DNA of 64,000 nt from Atopsyche davidsoni (GCA_022113835.1 JAILWY010000007.1:12129001-12193000), one strand, 5' to 3'. Shown: positions 35,181-48,708, counted from the first letter of the stretch. A program made the numbers and translations. Notes: generated by a model not told the origin, from the sequence alone.

Positions 35181-36608
35181 TATTCAATTGAAAAAACATT
35201 TTACAGTATTTACACCTCGTTCATTAACGTTTTGGTCGTGATGCTAAGCCCATTGTAAAGCAATGATATCTCAGACTGCAAAGTTTGCGTGGCTTACATA
35301 AACAATTTTTTTATTATGTCAAAAGGTAACTATAAATTATTAAAGTTAACCAAAGTAAAACACAAAATCAATGTGAGAATTTCTACGATAGCCAGCATTT
35401 TCAGTTTTCAGTACACAGCGACGCAATCTCTCTCAACTGATAAACAAACCCGGGTTCATCTTACAGTGCAAATATTTTCCACGAACTAAAAGCAATTTTC
35501 TGGAAAAAATTAAGCAGTTATATTCCAACGGAGGAGTCCAAGTTTATAAATAGCGGATGAAATGTCTCTTTTATCTAACTTTTGAAAATAATACGGTGGT
35601 CAAATTGTAGGGCATTGTTCGTGTGTTCTTAAATGTGACTTGCTGGCTATATTGGTTTTTTAGGCTGGTTTTTTGTGTATAACTTAATATTAGATATTCT
35701 TAAACTTATCTAATTTTAGCTACATACAGCCTTTAGATATATTGTAAGTGAATATTCACGTATTAAGGCAATAGCCGATAGATTTTATTTTAAACATTAC
35801 GATTATTTTAAAAACTCTTTTGTTGTTTTTTTTTCAAGTGAATTTTGCTCTTTAAAGGGTTGGGTGGTAAAAAATTCCCCCAGTAAGTAGTTTTAATAAA
35901 ATACCGATTTACATTTTTTCAGATTGATCTTAAATGTTGTTTGATCATATATTTCTTGTCTTAAATTTGTTTTAAATAAACTGATAAAACAATTCACACT
36001 TAATGTAAATGCAAATGTATTAAAATATAATGACGTTTAGTTTGAATATTAAATATTATAAAAATTATCCGTCAACTTAACGTAAGTAAGCCTCATTATT
36101 AAGTGAACAACAAAAAAAACCTAAAATTATTTTTTCCCCTTAATGGTTACATAACTCAAAAAGAAAGCGAAGTTGTACAAAGATTCAGGATTGGTAAAAA
36201 TATCCTTTGTCGATTTAGCGTCTCTTACAAAAGATTGTGCGGTCCGAATTTCTCGAATTCTACATCGTATTATACTGCATAAAATATAATTAAAGATTCT
36301 GGAGTCTCAAACTTTAAGTCCTTTGAGGACTTTTTTCTTTTTATAGAAAACGAACACTCTGTAGCAGGAATGATTAATGCAAAAAAATTGGATCGCTTAA
36401 TAGTATTGATGATGAATTTCAAACATGATTATCGCCTTGCAACCTTTTGATTTAAAACTTTGCAGATGAGTATTGTCATATTTCGCAATATATTTTAACT
36501 CTTTGGAAAACAAGGAATAAAAATTATAAATTCTTCTTACGCAAGATAGAAAATTTGAACCTAGGGAGGATTAGTGAGTAAAGGTCTTACTTCTAGCAAC
36601 AAAAAAAC
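35181..36608. other. AT-rich stretch, nothing supported
   Basis: No gene, repeat or regulatory signal is recognised in this interval. Confidence 0.65.
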
Positions 36609-37099
36609 AATATTTTTTGTGTGATTAAGCACATTTTTTCATACATTGAAAACAATTAAAGAAAACTCTCAGAAAATATCATCGTGACTTGTGAGGGATT
36701 CGAACCCACATCCCCAAGCTTTCATGGCCGGTGCATTTATCCAACTATGCTAACGAGCCACTGCAATTTAGTGAGAATTTTTAATAATCATATTCTACAT
36801 ATGAACTAATATGCTCGGGCTAATCAATATTAGTTCATATGTAGAATATGATTATTAAAAATTCTCACTAAATTGCAGTGGCTCGTTAGCATAGTTGGAT
36901 AAATGCACCGGCCATGAAAGCTTGGGGATGTGGGTTCGAATCCCTCACAAGTCACGATGATATTTTCTGAGAGTTTTCTTTAATTGTTTTCAATGTATGA
37001 AAAAATGTGCTTAATCACATAAATATACTAATACCTGCATGGGTAAATAAAAACGCATTCTGATTGACATTAATCTAAAATTAATATAATATTTTTTGT
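36609..37099 (+). mobile_element. Palindromic SINE, copies C and D head to head, with 12-bp target duplication
   Basis: AATATTTTTTGT flanks the unit exactly (36609-36620 and 37088-37099). Inside, perfect 193-bp inverted arms (36620-36812 and 36827-37019) surround a 14-nt loop. Each arm has a full tRNA-like head with CTCGTTAGCATAGTTGGAT (A-box region) and GGTTCGAATCC (B box), followed by the body ending GTGCTTAATCACA. Only the right copy has the tail, ending ATTAATCTAAAATTAATAT. The CTCGTTAGC start is reminiscent of elongator tRNA-Met, though the anticodon arm is degenerate. Identity of the arms suggests a young insertion or gene conversion. Confidence 0.92.
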
Positions 37100-37438
37100 A
37101 GTGATGATGATTAATAAAACTTTGTTTAAGTTTATAATTAAATTGCATAATATCATTGCAATTATCTTGTTATTTCCAGTGCAAGTTATCTGCAACATAC
37201 TTTTAATATTTATTTATCTCAAGAAAATTATTTATGTAATAAACCAATGGTGTCTTTTCAATGAAAAATAATTATATAGAAGCGCTAATCAAGCAGAATT
37301 TAGCTATCGGACGTATATTTATTATTACTGTAAACCAAGTCTTGAATTATCTTTAAAACCCGATACGCATACGATACGTTAATTTAATATATAAGTATAA
37401 TAATTAGTCTTATACTGAAAGATTTTACCTACATAATT
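37100..37438. other. AT-rich stretch, nothing seen
   Basis: No recognisable feature in this interval. Confidence 0.6.
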
Positions 37439-37684
37439 CTAAGTACAATCAAAATAAATATTTCGGTGCTGACCGGAAGTACACAACAATGTTTTCCGTT
37501 GGAGTTTCAGCCTAGGAAGACTTAGCTCTCGCAATTTATTGCCTACGACCATTAGGGGCGCGGTCTCGGGGGATGGTGGAAAAGGACACTTAAATCGCAC
37601 CTTTCTGCGGGATCGCCCCCTCGAGGCGCCATTGCGACGATTGCAGACCTCGGACTGTAGTCTTGTTAAAATAAAACCAAGCAA
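37439..37684 (-). CDS. Open frame in GC-rich island, uncertain
   Basis: An 81-codon frame from an ATG at 37684 crosses a GC-rich island (about 37480-37670). The peptide is basic, with NRRNGASRGRSRRKVRFKC followed by PFPPSPETAPL. I recognise no domain. Arg-rich low-complexity peptides are common products of GC-rich non-coding DNA, so I give it little weight. Confidence 0.15.
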   Translation of the reverse strand: MLGFILTRLQSEVCNRRNGASRGRSRRKVRFKCPFPPSPETAPLMVVGNKLRELSLPRLKLQRKTLLCTSGQHRNIYFDCT

Positions 37685-40600
37685 TCTGAGTTATCTGCTA
37701 AACTAGACGTATGCTGGTTACGTTGTTTTATACAAGCCTTAATATGCATCATTAACACCTCAACGTAGAACAAAGTTTTAAATCTAAAAGCTCTATTCTT
37801 GAAAAAGAGCTTCGGATCTGGAAGCTTCATATTTTTACCAGTAAAACCTTTTACTATTATTTTTATAGATAGGTAGAGCTTTCGAACTGGAACCTCCTTT
37901 TCATTCAAAAACTTTACCTTTTAATTTAAAAGCTCATATTTAGAGGTTTGAGAAATTATCTTAGATGCTTTTGATATTAAAGGTTTTGGTAATTGCTACT
38001 TAAGCACAAAAAAATGGTTTTTATTTTTATTGACATATTTGACATTGTTCATTTTAATTATATGCAGCGATTTTAATTAATGTTTTTTTTTTTAAATTTC
38101 TATTTCATGCTATAAAAAATCACAAAATATCCTGAAATATACCAAATAAAAAACCAAGCATATTTACTGCAGGATTAATATTATTAAGGAGTTTTTATTC
38201 TACTAGACTGGAAATTTACAAATATAAATCAATTTATATAATTTGTTTCGCAAGTTGGTGTTTGTATGTTTAAACCATTACGATCAAATTAAATGTACAA
38301 TTTAACACTTAAATTATTTAAATTAATGGCATACATGCTTGCACAAAGTAGTAATATTTTAAATTCAGTTCGCCTGGGTGACGTATGTTGATTTTTTAAA
38401 AAATACCTCTTAATCAAATCAAATCTCCTTAAATACGAATAAAACTTTATATAATAGCTTATATACCTGCATACCTGTTTTGTATAAGATAATATTATTA
38501 CGATAAAGTTCCCAACTGCTTGGAAGTGGTGCGTTTAGCAGATATACCATATCAAAAAAGTTTTCCACTTCCAAATGAAATTTCAATAAGTCCTGAGCGC
38601 TCGCAATGAACTACAGGAATGTCTCGGGATATTCTTATTCGCCGTCGCCCATTGAAAACATCGTTACATTAAAATACTTTTGGCCAAAGTTTCTGATTAA
38701 AAGTTCCAACAAAGTCTAAGGGATGCTCCTACAGGGGTGGACTCGGCAGTGGAGAGGTAGAACATTACTTAGGTACGCCGTAAATAGTTCGTGGCAAGTG
38801 ATCGTCAGGACTTGTTTCATGACGCGATGAATATTTTTTTAAATATAATACGTGTGGCCGAGTAATTTCCTGTCAGATCTGCAAATAACTATAATAATTT
38901 TATTGAGGTTTCGAGATTTATTCTTCTGAAGTTTATGGTTAATAGTTAATGGTTATGAAAAAAAAACAGATTCACTTCACGTATACGACAAAATAAATTA
39001 AAATGCTCAAAAACGGTTTGTCTCAAAATGAAGCTGTCCTTTATATTTCAGACTAAGCGGTCATGGCGGCCTGAAAAAAGAAACACCCTGCCACGAACAA
39101 AATACCTTGAACCAGGGAATAAGGGCGCAGGCCTGATTTATTACTCAGGTCAAACTTGAGCAGTCACGTCTGGCCGTAAGGGAGGAAATAAGTAAAATGC
39201 GATTGCTCTCTCTCGGCGAGATGTTTTCCGACCTCCGTACTCTCGCAACCCCTTGGAGGTGGTCTTTTAAAAGCCCCGAGTTTCAGATGAAATGAAGCGG
39301 CAAAGTAGTACAGTGTTATTGAAGTGTTGCCGTAGATTTTTTAGCTGTCGGCTAAGAATAATTTATTAGCGTTTTTCAGGAAAAGGAATAGTGCTTTTAG
39401 TTTAAAGTTCAAACTGCTGAGAACCCAAGTCGTGAATCAAATTAACCAATTTCAAAGCAATTAAAAAAAGATTCCCGAAAATAAATTCAAGATATTTACA
39501 ATGGACTGAATTAATTTCGTAACCCCGAAATATATTAATATTTTAATGAATTATTTGAATTTTTAATTTTACAATTAATCAAACCATTATGGCTACACTC
39601 TGAGATCTGTTCAATTTGAAACCTTAGTCATGAATCAAAGTTAATCTTTCCGAAGGATTAAAATAAAAAGTTTTACAGAAAATGTCAATAAAAAAATTGT
39701 TTTGTAATCTTGTTATATTTTGACCTTTTAAAAGTTTTGTTTATTTTTTATTTAATTCAAGATAATAGTATTCTACAATGTTTTCTTTGAAAGTCATTTG
39801 GACAGTTAAACAACATCAATCTGACCATATTCTTAATGATCGGATTTTCACTTTGTTATAAAATGATTGTTCTAGATATTTTTTACTTATAGATGGTTAC
39901 AACTTATAGCGGTATTCTTAACATAGAAAATAAAGATGCATCTTCATTGACGTTTATAGTAAAATAAAATAGTAGTTGCTTGCGTTATTTAAAAGTCTGG
40001 CAAAGATAAAGTAAGCCCGTGAGAATTGTTGAATTCATGGATCTTAAAAATAATTTATGTTAAATGATTGGTTTCGTACATTTTTTCAATTTCAAATAAA
40101 CTTAAATATTACAGAATGCACTGTAAATTTAATATCAATCATATTAATCTGTTAAAATAAAATAAAGAATCTCAGCTAGCTTTCCGTTTTATTAAAATTG
40201 ATAAATACGGATATTTTAAACGATTATTTGAGGTTTCTAAATTTATTTTATAACTCGGTGTAGAACCTCCCTAATTCACTTAAACTTACTTTTCAATATC
40301 TAGAAACACCCGATTAAGGCACTCAGAGCGCTGCGCCTTTTGAGGTGGCCATCCACGCAGAAATTTCAGTCGCCTACTAATAATATTATTTGAAAAGTTC
40401 GAGTAGTACTCAGGTCAAATTTAACTTTCAGTGTTTTCACAGGAATTTTCAGGCAAGAATTTTAATATTTAACAACTGAATTTGAAATAAATAACTTGTT
40501 TATTTTTGTTGTGTCCTTTTTTCATGACAACTACGATTGGTTATATTTTTGTATCCTAACTGTATAGACAAAATTAATTATTCTTCAAAAATATTAAATA

Positions 40601-40951
40601 AAATTACATCAGATCGTTTCAACTTACATTTCATTCGGAAAACTTCGGGGAATCTCGGTGAATTGAAGACACAACCGTCGCAAATAACCTTTGTATCGAT
40701 TTATATTCTTTTTTCTAGATTTAATTAAAATAAATTGTTGTACAAAACTACTTTATAAGAATCCTGCGTTATATAGAAAGGTAAATATTCCATTTGGATT
40801 GTAGGATTAGAGGATTTCCTGAAAGAATTCCAGGCCGAGAGTTTGTTCAGTCCATGCATAAGCAATCTGACCCTCGTCCATCCCTTATTGAATTCTTTTT
40901 TGTTATTTCTTGACAAAACGTATTTTAATTTATTTATCTGTCCTTTTACAG
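37685..40951. other. AT-rich stretch with three GC-richer patches
   Basis: No supported gene. GC-richer patches lie at about 38580-38830, 39050-39320 and 40260-40380 and have no clear motif. The 80-codon minus-strand frame at 37666-37908 has no recognised domain. Confidence 0.6.
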
Positions 40952-41009
40952 GTGAGTGAAATTCTTCCGCCACGGAGAATCTACCAAAAGTTGGGCAAGC
41001 CTCTTCCAA
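40952..41009 (+). CDS. Candidate internal exon, 58 bp
   Basis: A good acceptor, with a long pyrimidine-rich run ending CTGTCCTTTTACAG (AG at 40950-40951), and a donor A|GTAAGA (41010) bound a 58-bp segment. Two frames have stops within the first two codons; the third is fully open and reads VSEILPPRRIYQKLGKPLP. Splice signals on both sides plus a single open, proline- and base-rich frame make this the most convincing exon-like segment in the window. Its partner exons and family are unknown. A 94-codon minus-strand frame (non-ATG start) overlaps it and may be a shadow. Confidence 0.35.
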
Positions 41010-43534
41010 GTAAGATTCTCATCTTTCCGAGCCTTCTGCTTAATTCATAAATAAATAAATAAATTTTACTAACACAATTGTGGCACATTTTAAAATAATT
41101 ATTATATCGATAGATAATGTCTTCGAGAAGAAAAAATATCGCCTTCTAATTTTATCGTTTAAATCTGTTATAGTATATTCAACATAATATTATCCGCTTT
41201 GCTTATTTTTTGTAAGCATACTAGTTTGTTCATCTTGAAGTAAGTAATTTAATACAATATATATTTTTTTAAAGAATAAACCATTTTGGCAAGAATCTTC
41301 ATTTATTTAAGCTTGCTTATTTTTCCTTAGAAAAGGTTGGTGACCATCTCACCAAACATATTTTTAAAAGTATAGTGGATCTACGAATCTTGTAACACTG
41401 CAGTTTTATATTCAAAGGAAAAGTCAAAGTATATAATAAAATTAAAATAAGACACTTACTACTATATTTTTATAAAAGCAATTAAACTGAAATTCTGTTA
41501 TTACTACACACCTACAAAGTCAATTCATTCCATGAGATTAAATAAATTTTAATTTTACGGTAATAACTAGCCCATCTTTCGCATTTCAGTACGCACATTT
41601 ATATATAATACATCAAAAAAAAAAGCGTTACTCGTGCAAATTAGTTGCGCCCCGTATGGCTATCGTTCCAGGCTTTCCGGAAGACATTATATGTAACAAC
41701 CTCTAAACGCACCCCTGACAGAACGTGCCTCTAAAATTAGAGCACTCTCACCGGATGTAGGGGATGATATTTCGCCGTGGACCTATCTCTGAAACGCCCG
41801 ATATAAATTAGAATTACTACCTGAAAATGACTTTAAACGCATTTCGTTTCTATCATTATTTGATTTTCGTATGTTATTATAAATTTAGATTCATTCATAA
41901 ATTTATTATTTGCGTGAGAATGGATTTTACAATTGATATATAAAAGTTTCATAACAAGGTTAAATTTCGATACAAAAGGAATTTGAGTGAAAGTGAATTT
42001 TTCGTTTTTAGTAGAACTTTGATATTATTTATTTTAGTTGATATGCATTTTTATTTTATAAAAATTTAAAAAACAATAAAAAGATCAACTAAATCCATGC
42101 ACGGTATTAAATCATTTTGAATGAAATCCGTCGTTAGCAATTTACTGTAAACTGAGTCGAAACGAATTAGAGGCAATGTATTTTTAACTACACTTAAAAG
42201 AAATTATAGAATAAAATTAAAATTATTTATAATTATAAATTGAACAGTTATTTTTTTATTTTCGATAATTTATTTAATTTATTATTCTATATTTGGTCTT
42301 GAGAACACATGTGCAGCATATTTCTCTTAAAATTTAAACTTTGTCATCTCTTGAATTTGAATTTTACACGTGCTCGTTAACTATGTCATACACGTAGATA
42401 AATGGAGAAAATATCGTAAAAGTCATTTTTGCTTCTAACGGTTATTGCAAATTTTACTTCAAAAGACTTTTATTTTTATGAAGGTAGCATATAAAATAAA
42501 ATATAATATTAATATATTCCAGGTATAGGTTCTTGGCTACTAAAGCATAAAAATTTACAATACACTTTAAAGAGATAAGATCATCCCTTAAAGAGCTTAA
42601 TATTCAAACTTAAACCCGACAAGACTTTGGGTAAAATTCCGCCTTAGACTTTTGATTTTCAAATGCTTCATATAGATAAAGTAAAAACGTATTTTACCAA
42701 CTTTTTACTTTTATATTTGTATTTTTTCAAAGCAAAATGTAGTCACAACGTGTCCAGGCATATAATTTAATATAGGGTAACCACATAAAGCTCTTGTCCT
42801 AATTTTTATTATTTTTAAATTTATTAGTTTTAAGATTCTAAAATATTTGAAATCAGGTGGTTTTTCGTAAAAATGTTTTTTTTTCAGACCGAGCACCACA
42901 TTTTTTTATCAAAAACGGATTAACTTTTAATGTTGATAAATGATAAACATCGTGATTATAGTATCAAAAATTACTTAGTTCAAACAATAATTTTACATGT
43001 TCAATGATTGTCTTATACGCTATTATTTATACAGTTAATATAAAAGATATTTAAAATAACTTCATAAATGTTACCTTACTTTCATTTATTTATTTTTTTA
43101 GTTTGTAAACATTTTACCAATGAATATTTTTTCGATACAGGACTGATTATAGAAACAAAAATGTTATTTGTAACAAATATTTATTTAATTAAATATAAAC
43201 ATTTCTTTTTTCTTTTTAATAACGCTTCAATTGTAAAAAGAGTAAGATTTTACAAGTGATTTCTTTAACATTTGAAAATTATGGAAATATTCTTATATAC
43301 AAGCCATGTGGCAACCCTTAAATAAAACGGCAGATTTATTTGTATATTTTTTTGCCATTGTGCTGAAGTATTGTTAGGTAATTCTCGTCGCCGACAGAAG
43401 AGATAAGAGCCTCCAAAAGGAATTAGGCAACGCGCTTTTTGCTGAATAGGTTTGATTTCTTTTTCCCATAACTCGGCTTTCAATGAACACGATAAATATG
43501 GAATATCTCAAATCTCAAGGATAGGCACTGAAAT
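41010..43534. other. AT-rich stretch, nothing supported
   Basis: A GC-richer patch lies at about 41630-41800 without an open frame or known motif. The rest is AT-rich. Confidence 0.6.
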
Positions 43535-43586
43535 ATTTCAGGTATTTTAAAACCTGGTATTTACCAGGTTTTAAAATACCTGAAAT
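43535..43586. repeat. Perfect 52-bp palindrome
   Basis: Arms of 25 bp (43535-43559 and 43562-43586) are exact inverted copies with only two T between them. Each contains GGTATTTTAAAACC, which is itself partly self-complementary. Such a sequence can extrude as a cruciform and is usually unstable. No target duplication or family is recognised. Confidence 0.95.
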
Positions 43587-46500
43587 TTCAAATTTGCAAT
43601 TTCATATAAATTTACAACAACGATAGTAACTTTAATATTTGATTTAGAACATGTCATATATTTTCAGCGTCAAATTTTTAACATATTATTCAACATTTTT
43701 TGTTTTTGTCAAATTTTTATCGAAATAAATGTTTCATTGTGATGGATAATATTTTCAATTTTTTTTTCATTTTCAGAAAACAATATATATGTAGCTATAA
43801 TTTTAGTAAACAACTATTCTATAATAAATACACAAATGAAATTATAATATATATTTCATAACGCAGGTTTTGGAGGTCGTTGTTTTAGTTTTATTTTTGG
43901 TGTTGTGCTTCGTTTTATTCGACCAGTCATCTACAGAGTTAAAATGAAATTCATTGTAGATGCTCTTAGTACCTAAATTAAAATATTAGAATATAAGACA
44001 TAAGATCACATTATTTTTTATAAGATCCCATATTTGCATGTTGTGAATTTGTCTGCGGCACGATTATCGGCCAAGAGGTTTATTTCAAAGAGTTTATTTT
44101 TTTGAGAAATGAGTGAAGTGTTTTATCGCCGCGCTAAGCCTTGGGTATTAGGTAAACAAGAAATTCTCAATAATTCAAGCAAATTTCAATACACACCCCA
44201 AATAGTGATAAAGCGTACAACTTTGCAGACGCATATTTCTCCCGGCAAAGAAGGCGATAAGTTCATGGAGATATTTTAACGGGCTCCCCTTTCTCTCCCT
44301 TTCGAGCCTCGCTGTGTTTCAGAAAATATCTCGAACAGGGTCATCGACTGCATTGATTACTTGATGATTAATTAATTTAATTATATTTATGAATTTTTAG
44401 TACAAAAAAAACTTGTTGCTTTAATTGTATGTTTTTGAGTACCTGGCTCAATGTTATTAAATATATTACTGTAAAAATAAAAAAAGCATATAAACTGGTA
44501 GAATAATGCGATTTGTATTTTGGGTTTTTAAGATATAATTAAAAAATAATAAAGAAAACAGTATATTTTTATAAGTTTCAAATTTTTTAATATAGTTTTT
44601 CCAAGTTCATTATTTATATTAGTCTTTGGGTTATTTTTTTAAAATGGATATTTATTTATAAGAAACACATATAGTATCTAAAAAATAAGATGTTATAAAC
44701 AAACAAGATATAAACGTAGTAAAACTTGATTCTATAGCAACACTATCGCAAAACAAGGATTATTAGATATTTCACAATTATGACCTGAATATTCATATCA
44801 CAATTAAGCAAGGAGTCGAGTTATAATATACTTTTCTGAAATGCAAAATTTTGAGTGGATAAAATGAATGTTTTATATTCCTGAAACTAAAATTGTACAC
44901 CTGGTTATGCTATGTGACATGTGATGATGGATCTATTTAAGAAATAAGTAAAGTTCCGCACGTAAATATTGTATTGTCACAATAACAGTTTTAGACACCT
45001 TTCAGAATACTTAACATGTAACATATTTTTACCTTCTCCCTTCGTCGGTTTTGTTTCTTCTAAAATCATAATCATTTTTATTTGTTAAACTTCCTTTCGT
45101 TTTCACAACCCTTATATTGCAAATCCGCGTTCTATATTATTTGCCTACAACTTGTACAGTGTTGTGCCGCTGATTTGTGGGGCAAAGTCTTGAATTTTAA
45201 TACGGAGGGAAATGATAGAGTGCCGATTCGGTAAATATTCCCAGCCAGAAAATATAAATCACTGTTTGCATTCGAAGCTTTCAATAATTTTTGCGTATTT
45301 TTGTGTTTGCTCGATTATATTATATGAAGTAATCCAGTCTGTAAAAGATAGCTTTTATGGGTGGAATATATCGCCTCAACTGAACTGTAAGTTTTGGTTG
45401 AAAACAATCAGGCTAAAGCAATCGATATCCAACTTATGAAGTTATTTTTTTTTTTTTGTATTGAATGCTTCATTTCTGAAGGTCACGTTCGTGTAAAAGG
45501 TTCTGATAGCTTCTTTTATACTGATTTTGCAGATGACGTAAAATCTACATCGGTTATTCTCTTAGTCTGGTTACTCCATTTTATGAGGCTGTAGTATAAA
45601 TATTTCAAAACGTTATTTACTACTCCGAGCATATTGATTCGAGTATATATATTTTAATTTTCCACTCCAATGATTTTTAATAGGCAGAGCTTCAAAATTA
45701 AAATTCTGCTTTGCATATAAAAAAGGATTCATAGTATTTGCTTGTAGATAGTTTAAATTATTGATAATTTATTTTACATCTAATAATAAAATAGGAATAT
45801 CAGTATAATAAATTAGTTACAATAAAAGTGGATGCATACTCTCTCGTCGGAAGAATACTGAAAATTATGCATAAACCTTTTATACTGTCGGTTAAATTTT
45901 ATTACTTCTGGATATTATAATTTCAAAGGTATTTTTCATATTCACTTATTTAAACCACTAAAAATATAGTAACTTCCTCTTTCAAAAAATTTTACCTTGG
46001 AGATATAACCCACATTTTAAAGCCGCATAGTAAAAATGAATTAGACACAAAGAAAAATCCGCGTTCTTTGTTTTACGGCGTTTACTCAACAAAAGAAAAA
46101 TTTATACTTCGTTGCAGGTTTACGTCTTAAAAGGGGTCATATTTCAGCAAGGGACCTGCTTTTCAGGAAGTGCTTGAACTATCGTGACTTTCATAAGCCT
46201 GGTCGCTGAAGCCATGTCAGTCTCTCTGACTTCTCACTGACCGAGTCTTAACATCCCCAGAGATTCACTAAGATTTTAAAGCTTTTGAATCTAACTCAAT
46301 GTATTAAATATTTAAAGTTTATATGTATAAAAAAAATATTAATTTATTTCAAGAAAAACTCAATCAATAAATTCTGATATTCTAGAAATAAAATACACAA
46401 AAACAACCAATTTACTACAAAAAAAATTGTGAAGCTCGAAAAAAAAAAACATCACTAGGCACGTGTCACTCAGTCGGATGAGCAGATCTGAAGTGACGTG

Positions 46501-46784
46501 AGATATTTTTGCACGTGCAAAGTTGAGGGATTTTTTTATTGTAGGCATGGCAGAAAAGGTCAAACGTTGCACGTGGCGGCAATATAAAAGCGTACTGTTT
46601 CAAAAACATCCCAAATTATTTTTATGTTTGTTAGAATATATTTTTAAGTAAAAAAGAAAAAACTAATTGGACTGAAAAAATATTTTTACGAGAGTAAAAT
46701 TCAACTCCTTTCTTATAATAAATATTTGTATAAGTATGTAATTCACACGTGGAAAATCACAGGTAAGAATTTGCTTTCAAAAAA
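43587..46784. other. AT-rich stretch, nothing supported
   Basis: GC-richer patches lie at about 44180-44340 and 46110-46260. A FADD word in a 66-codon frame (45394-45594) is not a reverse transcriptase, because nothing else of that domain is present. Confidence 0.6.
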
Positions 46785-46828
46785 TGCTTTCATGGCTCTA
46801 TCCAATTGAACTACAGTAGCAAGAGTCC
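46785..46828 (-). mobile_element. SINE relic, tRNA 5' half only
   Basis: On the minus strand CTGTAGTTCAATTGGATAGA is followed by GCCATGAAAGC. This matches the A-box region and the CCATGAAAGC word of the SINE family found at 12, 35 and 36.6-37 kb. No B box follows, so the copy is truncated or eroded. Confidence 0.55.
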
Positions 46829-48600
46829 AAAAAAATGTTAAAATCAATTTTTCTTTTAAATTTATAGTACAGCATGTTTTTAATTAACACGAAACTGTAA
46901 TAAATCTACCAGATTTTTTCCCTTGTATTGACAGGAAGTAACCGCAGCCACATGTGCTGAAACGTGCCTAGTTCCACCACCTTTGTGGCCTAATGCCTTT
47001 TGAAATCTACCCTTAAAGCGTATTTTCTTTGCTTTATGACTGGCGGTAAAATAAACCTAAATAATATAATGCTGTCGCCATTTGCTCTCCAGAATAAATG
47101 ACTGAAACATGACGCATGCAGTATGTTACGCCTATTTTTTTTATACAATTTACATGACGTAGCTAATGTTTTGCAGTTCGGTATGGTTATTCTTTTATTT
47201 TATAATATTTTATTTTAAACATATTATTTTTATAAAAAAATTTAATTCGTTATGATGAAAATTCCTAACTGATATTTCTAATAAGTGCAATTGATGCCTA
47301 TTTTCAGTTATTTTTCAGAAATGGTTTTAAAATAAATTTCAACTCGCAATATCATAAAATAATCTACTTATTTATAAATATTAATTAAAAAGTCGTACCG
47401 AGATAAAATCAATTACTTCGTTAACAAAAAATAAATTTGATTAACAAAATTTAACCGTTTATTTCTATTTTTCTCGTAAAAGTTATTGTGACCAAATTTA
47501 CTAGGAATTTTTTTTTATAAAGAAAAAAATTATAAGTACTTTGTCTTATTTTTGGTTTAAATTATTTAATTTAAAAGAAATTAAAGTTGACTGAGAAAAA
47601 GCAAAAATTCAACATGGTGTGAACTATTTATACAGTAATAAAAAAAACGGTTTTTTTAATTCATATAATAAAAATAACATTCAAGGTATTTATTTCAGTA
47701 AGTGCTTTAAACTGAAAATACCATTTGAACCAAAAAAATTATTCGGTTAAGCGTTTTTAAGGAAAACTTTTTATTTCACATTTAGAAAGCAATGAGTGTA
47801 AGTGAACATTAAGGTTTGGCAAGAATGTAACCCCAAACAATAACAGTTGAAATAAATTCCCGTATCTGAGATCTCTTCGCAAAAATTCTATATTATTATA
47901 ACTTGAAAATAAAAAAAACCACCCACTATCCTTTCATGGTGGATGCTAACAGGCCCCGAGGAAGCAGGAGAGATTCTCAATGCCCATTACCCTCAGGGTA
48001 ATTTGCGTCAGTTTTCCGTAATTGTGAAAGAACTATTGTATTCTACGTAACCCCCGTGGTAGAGATAATGTTCCGGGTTGCCTGCAAGAACCAACAAAGC
48101 TTGCAAACTAGAAATTTGATATTTTTACATGCGATTTTTTTATTTGTACGTATGTTATATGAAAGCCGTAAAACCCTGGCGTGTTTAATTAAGAGCTCTA
48201 ATTATTATTCAAGAAAATTGACTGCGAACGCTTTTTTCTGTTGAATCTATTAATAAAAACATAATAATAATATTTTGAATAAAATATATCAACAAGACAT
48301 ATTATTCAGCATATGTTTATTACACTGTTTTAAGCTTAGAGTAGTCGAATGGTTTATATTTCAGGGTGCGATGATTTTGAGCTTCGGGTTCAAATTGATT
48401 TAATACGTCTCCATTTTGCTCGGTCGCAGGACTTGAGATGTGCAAAAGATAGCGAAACCTCGTGAAAATATCATGAAGAGGCCCCACCGGAGCTTATTTG
48501 GCCTCAGCATTTATAGGCTCTTGGGGTATGATGGTCAAATAAAAACGCTGACGAAAATTAATAAGATATATCCCTCCCCATCTCGGGGTACGGAAGTTCG
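46829..48600. other. AT-rich stretch with small GC-richer patches
   Basis: GC-richer patches lie at about 46930-47030, 47930-48070 and 48370-48600. The middle one contains the palindrome ATTACCCT-C-AGGGTAAT (47986-48002). No gene is supported. Confidence 0.55.
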
Positions 48601-48603
48601 GAC

Positions 48604-48708
48604 ATAAATATAAGTACTTGGTGGGCTTAAGGGTAGCTTAGTGTTCTGTCCTGGGAACCAGCAATCTACTGCTGGATACAAGCCACACTACGACCCGTCT
48701 ATATTTAT
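48604..48708 (+). repeat. tRNA-like folded unit, probably a SINE relic
   Basis: GTGGGCTT (48621-48628) pairs with AAGCC..CAC (48680-48688) with one bulged A. TAGCTTAGTGTT resembles a Pol III A box, CCAGCA/TGCTGG (48658-48675) forms a perfect 6-bp hairpin, and GGATACAAGCC is a poor B box. ATAAATATA and TATATTTAT enclose the unit as an outer inverted repeat. It does not satisfy tRNA geometry and differs from the main SINE family, so a second, older tRNA-derived family is likely. Confidence 0.35.

Noticed and set aside
45394..45594. FADD word resembling the reverse transcriptase active site
   Set aside because: No other reverse-transcriptase motif lies in any frame nearby, and the frame is short and AT-driven.
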